Positions 22,775 through 32,595 of a stretch of DNA of 34,507 nt are shown here, one piece after another (within the stretch, counting starts at the first letter, position 1; the number at the start of each line of letters is the position of its first letter). The stretch is from assembly GCA_020854105.1 (NCBI GenBank), contig JADZGB010000004.1, forward strand, positions 1 to 34,507, written 5' to 3'. Made by a program: the position numbers and the translations under genes. This DNA comes from Burkholderiales bacterium (GTDB taxonomy: Bacteria > Pseudomonadota > Gammaproteobacteria > Burkholderiales > SHXO01). The notes below the pieces were generated by a model that made no database searches, was not told the origin of the DNA, and was given only the letters and a program-made list of their open reading frames with translations.

Positions 22775-24253
22775 TCAACGTGTGCAGCGCCGGCAAGCCA
22801 CGCAGCAGTTCTCTGCACCCTGCAAGTATGCCCATTCGACGAACGCGTCCTGAAATTCCTGTGCCTCGCCGGCCGCCGGATGATTGATCATCGCCACCAC
22901 CGCGAGCCATCTGCCCGCGCGGTCGCGCACGTATCCGGCCGCTGCACGCACGCCGCTGAGATAGCCGGTCTTGATGTGCGCCTGTCCCGCCGCCGGTGAT
23001 CCGCCCAGGCGCCGTCTGAGCGTACCGTCGATGCCCGCGATGGGCAGCGATGCGAGGTACTCCGGCATCAGCGGGCTGGCAAAGCCTCTAAGCAAGATCT
23101 GCGCAAGCGATCCCGCGCTGATCCGCTCGATGCGCGACAGGCCGGAACCGTTCTCCAGGACCAGATCCGGCGCCTCGATTCCCGACCTTCGCAGCCACTC
23201 CTTCACCACTTCCGCAGAACGTTGTGCCGTGGCCGGATCCGACTCGGCGCCGGACAGCGTCAGGAACACCTGCCGCGCCATGACGTTGTTGCTGAACTTG
23301 TTGATGTCGCGAATGATCTCCGCCAGCGGCTGGGAACTCGCCACCATCAGGCGCCGCGCCTGCGGATCGACGGGCTGCGCGCGCACGCTGCCGGCGAAGC
23401 TGCCGCCCATTGCGCTCCAGGTCAGGCGGAATAGCGACAGCGCGTACTCGTCGGGCGAGAGCAGTGCGAAGTTGCGCGCGTGCTCGCCACAGCCCAGCGG
23501 AAAGATGCCGGTGAAGATCAGCCGCGGCACTTCGATCTGAACCTGTGGCCGGTCCGGCATCGCAGTGCAGCTGCCCGCCGCCAGCGCCAGCTGGTTGGTG
23601 ATCTGTACCTGCGGAAATGCCGGCGTGGGCAGGATGCGCACGATGCCGTTCGCGGGTTCCGGCACGAACTGCAGGCGCACGGACTTGTAGTTGAACAGCA
23701 GCGCGTCGGGCAGGACGTTGTACGGCCGGCTCGGCTCGTTGTCGAAGCGTGCTGGATCGTCGTGCGCGAGCTGGAAGTGGCTGCGATCGAGCACGAGATC
23801 ACCGCGGATGTCGCGTAGGCCGCGCGAGCGCAGTTCGGCGAGCAGGCCGGTGAAGCGCTCGAGATCGAGCTTGGGATCGCCGTAGCCCTTGAATACCAGG
23901 TCACCGTGCAGGGTGTCGCCGGCGACGATGCCCTGTACATGGACTTCGGTCTGCCATACATAGGCCGGTCCCAGGATCTCGAGCGCGGCGAGCGTGGTGA
24001 CCAGCTTCATGGTCGAGGCCGGGTTCATCGGCTGCTCGACGTTCCACGCAAGCAGTGGCGCATCCGCACCGACTTCCTGCACATAGAGGGCGACTGCCTC
24101 GCGCGGAATGCCGCTCGGCGCCAGTGCCGCGTGCAGTTCGGCGGGCCAGCTGCCATCGTCCCCGGCGTGCGCCGTGCACGCAGCGAGCACGCTCAGTGCG
24201 ACGGCAGTGCGAAGCGCGCGCGCCAGGATGCTGTGCCCGGGGACGGTATGCAT
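22775..24253 (-). CDS. dacB: D-alanyl-D-alanine carboxypeptidase/endopeptidase, PBP4 family
   Basis: Periplasmic serine peptidase of family S13 that trims or opens peptidoglycan cross-links. The 492 residues carry S80-T-M-K83 (NPASTMKLV), the SxN motif in KFSNNVMAR, and KTG in AHIKTGYLSG. The N-terminus has a signal sequence with a possible lipobox LAAC followed by an AHA cleavage site, so either a lipoprotein or a soluble periplasmic enzyme is possible. The frame is open far upstream, but the ATG at 24253 places the signal correctly. The extreme C-terminus, AENCCVACRRCTR, holds four cysteines in eight residues, which I do not recall from PBP4 proteins. Confidence 0.93.
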   Translation of the reverse strand: MHTVPGHSILARALRTAVALSVLAACTAHAGDDGSWPAELHAALAPSGIPREAVALYVQEVGADAPLLAWNVEQPMNPASTMKLVTTLAALEILGPAYVWQTEVHVQGIVAGDTLHGDLVFKGYGDPKLDLERFTGLLAELRSRGLRDIRGDLVLDRSHFQLAHDDPARFDNEPSRPYNVLPDALLFNYKSVRLQFVPEPANGIVRILPTPAFPQVQITNQLALAAGSCTAMPDRPQVQIEVPRLIFTGIFPLGCGEHARNFALLSPDEYALSLFRLTWSAMGGSFAGSVRAQPVDPQARRLMVASSQPLAEIIRDINKFSNNVMARQVFLTLSGAESDPATAQRSAEVVKEWLRRSGIEAPDLVLENGSGLSRIERISAGSLAQILLRGFASPLMPEYLASLPIAGIDGTLRRRLGGSPAAGQAHIKTGYLSGVRAAAGYVRDRAGRWLAVVAMINHPAAGEAQEFQDAFVEWAYLQGAENCCVACRRCTR

Positions 24254-24263
24254 GGTTCCGCCC

Positions 24264-24269
24264 ATTCTA
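24264..24269 (-). promoter_or_regulatory. -10-like box just before dacB
   Basis: TAGAAT on the - strand ends 10 nt before the dacB ATG, so a transcript from it would be nearly leaderless. No convincing -35 was found. It could be chance, but the same arrangement is seen at aroK. Confidence 0.35.
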
Positions 24270-24505
24270 GAGCACGTGCGCATCGGTCCGGCTCTGTGCA
24301 TCATGCTCCGGCATCGGCGCACGTCGCTGCACGCGGCGTTGGCAGCCGTCCCGAGCAAGTGCTGACGGGAGCGGCCGCCTGCGTCATGACGGGTTGTTCC
24401 CGCATGTGCGCGGTGCAGTGTGCGTGTGCGCGACCTGGATTCTCCGTTGGCACCAATCGTGCTGAAGGTGCGGGCGCTGCATCGCCGTTGGTTTCCCTTG
24501 CCATG

Positions 24506-24511
24506 AGGAGG
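24506..24511 (+). promoter_or_regulatory. Ribosome binding site choosing the start of the 24521 gene
   Basis: A perfect AGGAGG lies 9 nt before the ATG at 24521. An in-frame ATG at 24503 would place this site within the coding region, so the later start is preferred. Confidence 0.65.
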
Positions 24512-24520
24512 TACCTGCGC

Positions 24521-25153
24521 ATGGAGTTGCTGGAGCGAATCGAACAACAGATCCGGACCACTCGGCTGCCCTTGTTCGGCATCACGCTGGCGGCGGTTCC
24601 CTGTCCGGATACCCCGCTCATCCTGACCCTGCACTGGCATGCCTTCGTTCGCGAGCACATCGCCGAGGTCGACGGCGCGCAGGCAGTCGCCTTTCGCGCC
24701 GTTCCCAGTTCGGCGCTGCAGGTCAATGACCGCTGGCAGAATCTGCTGGCAGTCGATCACGCCGCTCTGGAAGCGGCCTGGGAACTGGGCGCCTGGGATA
24801 TCGCCCGCGCCGAGCGGCCCGCATGCCTGCGGCCGGGCGCCGATTCGTCCGAAGCGATGGATTGCCTGAAGGCGTTCGGCGCCTTCCCGTTCGGTGCAGG
24901 CGCCGATCAGGTGGTGGTCGCCGATGCTCCCGACGCGGAGGAACTGCTCGATCTGGCCGCGCGCCGGGGTTACCTGACGTGGACGTTCCGGCCGGTCCGT
25001 GGCGGCATCTGGAAGGAATTCGCCGACGACACCACCCTGCGACCTGACGGCACGCGCGAACCACCCTGTCCGGTGGCACCAATTCCTCCCGCTGCGAACC
25101 GCGCGCGCCGCACGATCTACCGCTTCGGCGTGTCCGAGCGCCTGACGCACTGA
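24521..25153 (+). CDS. Uncharacterised 210-residue protein upstream of groES
   Basis: I do not recognise a family. The product is predicted soluble: no signal peptide or membrane helix. The N-terminus (MELLERIEQQIRTTRLP) looks amphipathic helical. It is followed by a hydrophobic beta-rich section (LFGITLAAV, PLILTLHWHAFV), several tryptophans, and a glycine-poor C-terminal half ending with a proline-rich stretch and RRTIYRFGVSERLTH. Three cysteines before the last 30 residues are not in a recognisable metal motif. The strong Shine-Dalgarno and GC-rich third positions support a real gene. It is divergent from dacB (267 bases between starts, without a clear promoter) and lies 265 bases before groES, separated by the heat-shock promoter, so co-regulation is not implied. 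Confidence 0.75.
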   Translation: MELLERIEQQIRTTRLPLFGITLAAVPCPDTPLILTLHWHAFVREHIAEVDGAQAVAFRAVPSSALQVNDRWQNLLAVDHAALEAAWELGAWDIARAERPACLRPGADSSEAMDCLKAFGAFPFGAGADQVVVADAPDAEELLDLAARRGYLTWTFRPVRGGIWKEFADDTTLRPDGTREPPCPVAPIPPAANRARRTIYRFGVSERLTH

Positions 25154-25313
25154 AACGCCTGGCCGGTTCCCGAGCCGGCGTCTTGTCGCTGGCCGGCTTC
25201 CCGGGTCTCCTGCCGGCTGGGTCCCTGCCGCCGTCCTGGCGGCGCCGCTGCGTTGCCGTCCTCCCGCTTGCCCGCGCCGGGCAGCGATTTCCCCCTCGGT
25301 TCCCTGCTTCGCC

Positions 25314-25342
25314 TTGAAAAGAGCCGGCGTGTTAACTATCAT
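25314..25342 (+). promoter_or_regulatory. Promoter of groES-groEL
   Basis: TTGAAA (25314-25319) and TATCAT (25337-25342) are spaced by 17 bp, a strong sigma70-type promoter. Initiation is expected near 25349, inside the CIRCE element. The -35 region CTTGAAAA also fits the sigma32 -35 pattern, but no CCCCAT-like -10 is present, so sigma32 control is less supported. Confidence 0.75.
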
Positions 25343-25368
25343 TGGCACTCGCCGCACATGAGTGCTAC
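25342..25368 (+). promoter_or_regulatory. CIRCE operator (HrcA binding site)
   Basis: TTGGCACTC (25342-25350), a 9-nt spacer, and GAGTGCTAC (25360-25368) match the CIRCE consensus TTAGCACTC-N9-GAGTGCTAA with one change in each arm. HrcA repressor bound here would block the overlapping promoter until heat or misfolding stress. hrcA itself is not in the window. Confidence 0.9.
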
Positions 25369-25418
25369 CAAAGACTTCCCCCCTTTTTCGATCAACAGCT
25401 TGAGGTAGGAGACTGGAA

Positions 25419-27396
<1,978 letters not shown>

Positions 27397-27397
27397 G

Positions 27398-27426
27398 GTT
27401 ATTGCGTCACGTCGTGACGCAATAAC
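27398..27426 (+). repeat. Perfect 29-base palindrome immediately after groEL
   Basis: The arm GTTATTGCGTCACG (27398-27411) is the exact reverse complement of 27413-27426 around a single central T. RNA would form a long hairpin, but no T-run follows. Position suggests message 3'-end protection or a first terminator stem. The perfect dyad symmetry also fits a DNA-binding protein site. Confidence 0.8.
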
Positions 27427-27440
27427 TGTCCGGTAATACC

Positions 27441-27480
27441 AAAGAGGGCTCTGTCGGTTCGACAGGGCCCTTTGTCTTTG
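27441..27480 (+). terminator. Intrinsic terminator of groESL
   Basis: Stem bases 27443-27456 pair with 27460-27473 through a GTT loop, giving about 14 pairs including two G-T wobbles, and are followed by the T-rich TTTGTCTTTG tail. It ends just 30 bases before the next gene. Confidence 0.85.
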
Positions 27481-27510
27481 CAGGGTCGGGTTGGTGTACC
27501 TTTCGCCATC

Positions 27511-29403
27511 ATGTCCGGCGCAGCCCGTCCCGTCGATTCCACGTTGGTCTCAGCGACCATGGAGTCGCTGCGTGCGCATGCGCCGTTCAACCGCATGGCA
27601 TCCGAGGACCTGCGCTGGATGGTCGAACGCCTCGCGCTGGTCTACTTTTCTCCGGACAGCACACCGCTCGATCCCGATGCCGGGATCCCGGCCTGGCTGT
27701 ATATCATCAGACAGGGCGCCATCGGCGGCCTCGATCCCGGATCCGCCACGCCGCGCTGGCGCCTCACCCCTGGTGAGGCATTCCCCATCGGGGCGTTGCT
27801 CGGCAAGCGGCCTGTCACCAGCGTCTATCGTTCCGAAGGCGACACCTTCTGCTGGCGGCTGAGCGCGGACGACTTCGCGCTGCTTCTCGAGCGCAGCGCA
27901 CCGTTGCGTGATTTCTGCTCGCACCGCCTCGCCTCGCTGCTCGCCACCTCGCGCCGGCGCATGCAGCGCGAGATGTCGGAAGTACTGATCGCCGACCCGC
28001 TGGCACAGCCGCTGTCAGAGCTGCTGCGGCGCGCGCCGGTGTCCTGCGCAGCCGGCGCGCCGCTCACCGAGGCCCTGGCGCGCATGCGCGCCGCGCGCGT
28101 GGGCTCGATCGTGGTGGCCGATGCCGACGCCACCGTGCAGGGCATCTTCACCCTGCGGGATCTGCGCGATCGCATCGCGCTCGAGGCGGTCGATCCGGCC
28201 ACGCCGATGCGCCACGTGATGACTTCGGATCCGGTGTGTCTGCCCGACGCGGCGACTGCGCTGCAGGCCATGCTCCAGATGGCCGAGCACGGCTTCCACC
28301 ACGTCGTGGTCACGCGCGCGGGAAAGCTCGCCGGCGTGGTGTCCGAAGGCGACCTGTTCGCCATGCGCCGCGTCGGTGTGACCTCCATCAGCGAAGCGAT
28401 CCGCGGTGCCGAGGACGTCCAGACGCTCGATCGCGTGGCGGGTGAGCTGCGGCGGCTGGCCGAGGCGCTGCTCGCGCAGGGCGTGGCAGCCGAGCAGCTC
28501 ACGCGCATCGTGTCCATGCTCAACGACCTGCTCACCGCCCGCCTGGTGCAGATCGAGAGCCGCGCCGATCGCATCGACGCATCGCAGTTCTGCTGGCTCG
28601 CGCTCGGATCGGAGGGTCGCCACGAACAGACGCTGGTCACTGATCAGGACAATGCCATCGTGTTTCGCGAGGAGGGCGGCGAAGCGTTGCGCGAGCGCCT
28701 GGTGGCCATGGCGCGCCGGGTCAACCTGGGCCTGGCTGCCTGCGGCTTTCCGCTGTGCAGGGGCGAGATCATGGCCGGCAATCCACGCTGGTGCCTGACG
28801 CTTGCCGAGTGGAAGGCGTGCTTCGAGCAGTGGATGCGTCTGCCCGACGGCGAGGGACTGCTCCACGCCAGCATCTTCTTCGACCTGCGCGGATCTTGGG
28901 GCGCACTGGAGCTGGCGCAGGGACTGCGCGCCTGGCTGACGGCCGGCGCCGCGGGGCGCGGCGTATTCCTGCGGCTGATGGCAGAAAACGCACTGCGCAA
29001 CGCACCGCCGCTGGGCGTGCTGCGCGACTTCACGCTCGCACGCCACGCCGACACGCCCGATTCGCTCGATCTGAAGGCTAACGGCGTCACGCCCTTCGTC
29101 GATGCGGCCCGGGTGCTCGCCCTGGCCGCGGGCGTGGATGCGACCGGCACGGCCGAGCGCCTGCGCGCGGTGGCGCAGGTGCGCAGGCTCGACGAGGCGG
29201 AAGTCGCGGCCTGGCTCGATGCCTTCCACTTCGTGCAGGTGTTGCGCCTGCGCCACCAGCAGACGCAGGTACGGGCAGGCCTCGCGCCGGACAGCTACGT
29301 GCAGCCCGAGCAGCTCAACGCGCTCGACCGGCGCATCCTCAAGGAGGCGTTCCGCCAGGCTCGCAAGCTGCAGGAGCGCCTGCGCCTGGATTTCCGGCTT
29401 TGA
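27511..29403 (+). CDS. cNMP-binding/CBS-domain putative nucleotidyltransferase
   Basis: A 630-residue cytoplasmic regulator-like protein. In order: a cyclic-nucleotide-binding-like domain (about 20-140), a CBS pair (about 177-287) that typically senses adenosine nucleotides, a DUF294 nucleotidyltransferase domain with G366-S-E-G-R and D378-x-D380 (LGSEGRHEQTLVTDQDNA), and a C-terminal DUF294-associated helical domain (about 490-630). The GS...D-x-D pattern is that of GlnD-type transferases, so a nucleotidyl transfer onto a protein partner is plausible but unproven. The frame opens upstream within the terminator; the ATG at 27511 is chosen, without a visible Shine-Dalgarno. It lies 3 nt from an exonuclease gene and upstream of symporter subunits, an arrangement recalled from other proteobacteria. 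Confidence 0.88.
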   Translation: MSGAARPVDSTLVSATMESLRAHAPFNRMASEDLRWMVERLALVYFSPDSTPLDPDAGIPAWLYIIRQGAIGGLDPGSATPRWRLTPGEAFPIGALLGKRPVTSVYRSEGDTFCWRLSADDFALLLERSAPLRDFCSHRLASLLATSRRRMQREMSEVLIADPLAQPLSELLRRAPVSCAAGAPLTEALARMRAARVGSIVVADADATVQGIFTLRDLRDRIALEAVDPATPMRHVMTSDPVCLPDAATALQAMLQMAEHGFHHVVVTRAGKLAGVVSEGDLFAMRRVGVTSISEAIRGAEDVQTLDRVAGELRRLAEALLAQGVAAEQLTRIVSMLNDLLTARLVQIESRADRIDASQFCWLALGSEGRHEQTLVTDQDNAIVFREEGGEALRERLVAMARRVNLGLAACGFPLCRGEIMAGNPRWCLTLAEWKACFEQWMRLPDGEGLLHASIFFDLRGSWGALELAQGLRAWLTAGAAGRGVFLRLMAENALRNAPPLGVLRDFTLARHADTPDSLDLKANGVTPFVDAARVLALAAGVDATGTAERLRAVAQVRRLDEAEVAAWLDAFHFVQVLRLRHQQTQVRAGLAPDSYVQPEQLNALDRRILKEAFRQARKLQERLRLDFRL

Positions 29404-29406
29404 AGG

Positions 29407-30111
29407 ATGGGGCTGCTGTCGCGTCTGTTCGCGCGCGTGCCGCAGTCCGAGGCGGCCCGGCATGCACGACGGATGTGGGCGCAGGTCGGCGCGCCCGACC
29501 TCGAGGGTCGTCTGTCGCGCGTGCGCTGCGTGGTGATCGACACCGAAACCGCCGGACTGGATCCGTACCGGGACAGCCTGATCGCCATCGGTGCGTGCCG
29601 CATCGCGGCGGGCGCGATCGATCTCGCCGGCACCTTCGAAGCCCTGCTCGCGCAGGATGTGCCGAGCCGCACCGACAACGTTCTCGTGCACGGCATCGGA
29701 CACGCCGCACAGGCCGCCGGAATCGTGCCGGACGCCGCGACGGCAGGATTCCTCGCCTTCGCCGGTCGCGAGCCGGTGGTCGGGTTCCACACGCGCTTCG
29801 ATCTGGTGGTGCTCGATCGCGCCCTGCAGGTGCACCTGGGCATCACCTACCGTCCGCCCTATCTGGACTTGGCCCTGATCCTTCCCGCGCTGCTCGACAT
29901 GCCTCGGGCGGCAGGCTGGACGCTGGACGACTGGATCGGCCATTTCCGCCTGCAACCGCCCGGAAGGCACTCGGCGTTATCCGATGCCTTCGTCACCGCC
30001 CAGCTCGCCCTGATCGGCTTTGCACGCGCCGAGGGTACCGCTAACGATGGGCTGACCCGGCTGCTGGCGCTGCAGAAACAGGTCCTGGCGGAGCGCATCC
30101 GGCAGGCATGA
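29407..30111 (+). CDS. DEDDh-family 3'-5' exonuclease (DNA polymerase III epsilon-like)
   Basis: A 234-residue nuclease of the DnaQ-like fold. The metal-binding residues D45 and E47 (VIDTETAG), D132 (TRFDLVVLD), and H188 and D193 (HSALSDAF) are all present, so it should be active on nucleic acid ends. It is unlike DnaQ proper in context. It begins 3 nt after the upstream CBS/nucleotidyltransferase gene, whose end carries GAAGGA as ribosome site, and precedes the symporter genes by 144 bases. Its role may be in nucleotide or RNA turnover linked to the signalling protein, which is inference. Confidence 0.85.
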   Translation: MGLLSRLFARVPQSEAARHARRMWAQVGAPDLEGRLSRVRCVVIDTETAGLDPYRDSLIAIGACRIAAGAIDLAGTFEALLAQDVPSRTDNVLVHGIGHAAQAAGIVPDAATAGFLAFAGREPVVGFHTRFDLVVLDRALQVHLGITYRPPYLDLALILPALLDMPRAAGWTLDDWIGHFRLQPPGRHSALSDAFVTAQLALIGFARAEGTANDGLTRLLALQKQVLAERIRQA

Positions 30112-30255
30112 ACTCCATGTTGCGCTGCACGCAAGGATAGTTTCGCGTCCGTGTGGAAACGGCGCGGATGTAGGGTAAGCTTTCCAGCGCTGCGGCGAAC
30201 GATGCCGTTGCGATGGCACACAAGAACCGGCTGACGGCTACCAGGGGAGGATGGC

Positions 30256-30579
30256 ATGGCACAAGCGATGGACTGGCGTGCGATCGACGCGCACCCGCAG
30301 TTCCAGGAACTGCATCGGCGCAAGAGCCGGTTCCTGTGGACGCTGATGATCTTTTCGGTCTTCTACTATTTCCTCCTGCCGGTCGGGGCCGCGTACTTCA
30401 CCGACATCTTCCGCATCAAGGTCTGGGGGCCGGTAAATGTCGGCATCCTGTTCGCCCTGTCCGAGTTCATCGTGGCCTGGGCCATTGCCTTCATCTACGC
30501 GCGCGTGGCGAGCCGGCAGTTCGATCCGATGGCCGAGCGGCTCGTGCGCGACGCCGACAGCATGAGGAGCGCAGCATGA
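30256..30579 (+). CDS. DUF4212 small subunit of sodium:solute symporter
   Basis: A 107-residue membrane protein with two helices (about 26-46 and 58-82), a basic N-terminal tail containing FQELHRRKSRFLW, and a short cytoplasmic C-terminus. This family (putative solute:sodium symporter small subunit) is nearly always found just before a large SSS-family permease, as here. GGGGAGG at 30244-30250 precedes the ATG by 5 nt. The stop overlaps the next start by 4 nt (ATGA), so the two subunits are translationally coupled. Confidence 0.9.
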   Translation: MAQAMDWRAIDAHPQFQELHRRKSRFLWTLMIFSVFYYFLLPVGAAYFTDIFRIKVWGPVNVGILFALSEFIVAWAIAFIYARVASRQFDPMAERLVRDADSMRSAA

Positions 30580-32489
30580 CGCCCAGCCGGCTTCTCGTGT
30601 GGCTTCCGGGCGCAGCAGCCGGTGCGCTGAGTCTCGATGCCCACGCCATCTTCAAGGGCGGCGCGGTGCCCGAGCGCTTCGGCTGGCTCGCGGTGGTGGT
30701 GTTCGCCGCGATCATCGCGCTCACCATGTACGTGACCTTCCTGGCGGCGAAGCGCGTGAAGAGCGCGCAGCAGTTCTACGCGGCCGGACGCTCGGTGAGC
30801 GGCCTGCAGAACGGCTGGGCCATCGCCGGTGACTATCTGTCGGCGGCCTCCTTCCTCGGCATTGCCGGCCTGATCTCGCTGTACGGATACGACGGGTTCA
30901 TGTACTCGGTGGGCTGGCTCGTTGCCTACATCACCGTGCTGCTCGTCATCGCTGAACCGTGCCGCAACATCGGCAAGTACACCCTGGGCGACATCCTCGC
31001 GTTCCGCAACGATCCGAAGACGGCCAAGACCATGGCCGCCATCTCCACCATCACCGTCTCGACCTTCTACCTCACCGCGCAGATGGTCGGCGGCGGCGTG
31101 CTGGTCAAGACGCTGATCGGCATCGACTACGAGGTGTCGGTGATCGCCGTGGGCGTGCTGATGCTGGCCTACGTGGTGTTCGGTGGAATGGTGGCTACCA
31201 CCTACGTGCAGATCATCAAGGCCGTCCTGCTGGTGGCCGCATCGATCCTGCTCGTGATCTTCACCTGGGCGCCATACGGCTTCAGTCTGCCGGGCTTCCT
31301 CGAGGCCGTGGTGGGTGATGCCAAGGTCCAGGCGCAGGTGGCCAGGCTGCTCGGCGACTCCGCCACCGGCATGACGCCGCAGGAGCTGGGGCAGCGCTTC
31401 CTCGAGCCGGGCCTGTACCTGAAGAATCCGATCGACCAGATCTCACTCGGCATGGCGCTGGTGCTCGGCACCGCGGGCATGCCGCACATCCTGATGCGCT
31501 TCTTCACCGTGCCCAGTGCCCAGCAGGCGCGCGTGTCGGTGATCTGGGCGATGGCCATCATCGGCGGCTTCTACGTGCTGACGCTGTTCATCGGCAACGG
31601 TGCGGCGATCGCGGTCGGCGCCGGCCAGATCACGGCCATCGACAAGGGCGGCAACATGGCCGGACCGCTGCTGGCGCAGTACATCGGCGGCGGTGCCGAG
31701 TCGATGCTGGGCAACCTGTTCCTCGCCTTCGTCGCGGCGGTGGCCTTCGCCACCATCGTGGCCGTGGTGGCCGGGCTCGTGCTCGCGTCGGCGTCGGCCA
31801 TGTCGCACGACATCTGGGTCGGCGTGATCAAGGGCGAGCACGCCACCCAGGAAGAGGAAGTGCGCGCGGCGCGGGTGTCCGCGCTGATCGTCGGCGCGGC
31901 GGCCATCGTCATCGGCATCGCGGCGAAGGGTCAGAACGTCGCACACCTGGTGGCGCTTGCCTTCGCGGTGGCGGCATCGAGCAACCTCCCCTGCGTGCTG
32001 CTCACCTTGTACTGGAAGCGCTGCAACACCGGCGGCATCGTTCTCGGGATGCTGGTGGGCGCGTTCTCCGCCATCGCGCTGGTGATGGTGTCACCGAACA
32101 TGACCTATCCCAAGCTCGAGCGCGAGCGGGCAGAGAAGGCGATCGCCGCGGCGCAGCCCAGGATTGCCCAGCTCGAGACGGATCTGGCTGCCGCCGCCGA
32201 CGATGCAGCCAGGGGAGAGGTCGACGGTCAGCTGGCCAGGGCGCGCAGGGATCTGACCACGGCGCAGGACACCCTCCGGAGATTCGAGGGCAGGGAGACG
32301 AACCTGGTCGGCCTGGAGAAGCCGCTGATCGAGTTGCGCAACCCCGGGCTGTACTCGATCCCGCTCGGATTCCTGTGCGTGATCATCGGCTCGCTGCTGT
32401 GGCGCGACCGCAAGTCCGAGGAGATGTGGGACGAGCTGTACGTACGCCAGAACACCGGGATCCATGCCGAGCAGGCGGTGGCGCACTGA
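30576..32489 (+). CDS. Sodium:solute symporter, large subunit (SSS family, ActP-like)
   Basis: A 637-residue inner-membrane permease of the sodium:solute symporter family, related to acetate permease ActP and to the VC_2705-type large subunit. The substrate is not determined; short organic acids are likely by family. After a signal-like N-terminus (1-24) come the first core helix (about 36-58) and the conserved QQFYAAGRSVSGLQNGWAIA, GDYLSAASFLG and RNIGKYTLGDILAFR blocks. A charged, coiled-coil-prone insertion runs about 512-587 between the last two membrane spans. AGGAG at 30565-30569 gives 6-nt spacing. The frame is open upstream to 30213, but that portion overlaps the DUF4212 gene and is not part of the protein. 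Confidence 0.93.
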   Translation: MTPSRLLVWLPGAAAGALSLDAHAIFKGGAVPERFGWLAVVVFAAIIALTMYVTFLAAKRVKSAQQFYAAGRSVSGLQNGWAIAGDYLSAASFLGIAGLISLYGYDGFMYSVGWLVAYITVLLVIAEPCRNIGKYTLGDILAFRNDPKTAKTMAAISTITVSTFYLTAQMVGGGVLVKTLIGIDYEVSVIAVGVLMLAYVVFGGMVATTYVQIIKAVLLVAASILLVIFTWAPYGFSLPGFLEAVVGDAKVQAQVARLLGDSATGMTPQELGQRFLEPGLYLKNPIDQISLGMALVLGTAGMPHILMRFFTVPSAQQARVSVIWAMAIIGGFYVLTLFIGNGAAIAVGAGQITAIDKGGNMAGPLLAQYIGGGAESMLGNLFLAFVAAVAFATIVAVVAGLVLASASAMSHDIWVGVIKGEHATQEEEVRAARVSALIVGAAAIVIGIAAKGQNVAHLVALAFAVAASSNLPCVLLTLYWKRCNTGGIVLGMLVGAFSAIALVMVSPNMTYPKLERERAEKAIAAAQPRIAQLETDLAAAADDAARGEVDGQLARARRDLTTAQDTLRRFEGRETNLVGLEKPLIELRNPGLYSIPLGFLCVIIGSLLWRDRKSEEMWDELYVRQNTGIHAEQAVAH

Positions 32490-32513
32490 GCCGCGTCACT
32501 ACCTGATAGGCGG

Positions 32514-32545
32514 CGGGGCGGCTGCGGCCGCCGCGTTGTCTTTCT
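32514..32545 (+). terminator. Probable terminator of the symporter operon
   Basis: GGCGGC (32517-32522) and GCCGCC (32527-32532) form a 6-bp GC stem with a TGCG tetraloop, extendable past one mismatch, followed by the T-rich stretch TTGTCTTTCTG. Confidence 0.55.
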
Positions 32546-32561
32546 GCGTTCGGGGTTCCCT

Positions 32562-32590
32562 GGCCGGCGGATTTCTCTAATCCGCCGGCC
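32562..32590 (+). repeat. Perfect inverted repeat before the tRNA-Phe promoter
   Basis: Arms GGCCGGCGGAT (32562-32572) and ATCCGCCGGCC (32580-32590) are exact complements with a 7-base loop, ending 5 bases before the TATAAT. It covers the expected -35 position, so it may be an operator, or a second terminator for the preceding operon without a clean T-run. Confidence 0.7.
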
Positions 32591-32595
32591 TCGAC

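Noticed and set aside
28015..29970. 651-codon - strand frame across the CBS protein and exonuclease
   Set aside because: Shadow of two + strand genes whose catalytic motifs are intact.
30200..30240. Sigma54-like TGGCAC before the DUF4212 gene
   Set aside because: TGGCAC is present, but the required GC-containing -12 element (TTGC) at the right distance is missing.
30213..30575. N-terminal extension of the symporter frame
   Set aside because: It overlaps the DUF4212 gene, lacks family similarity, and a good ribosome site marks 30576 as start.
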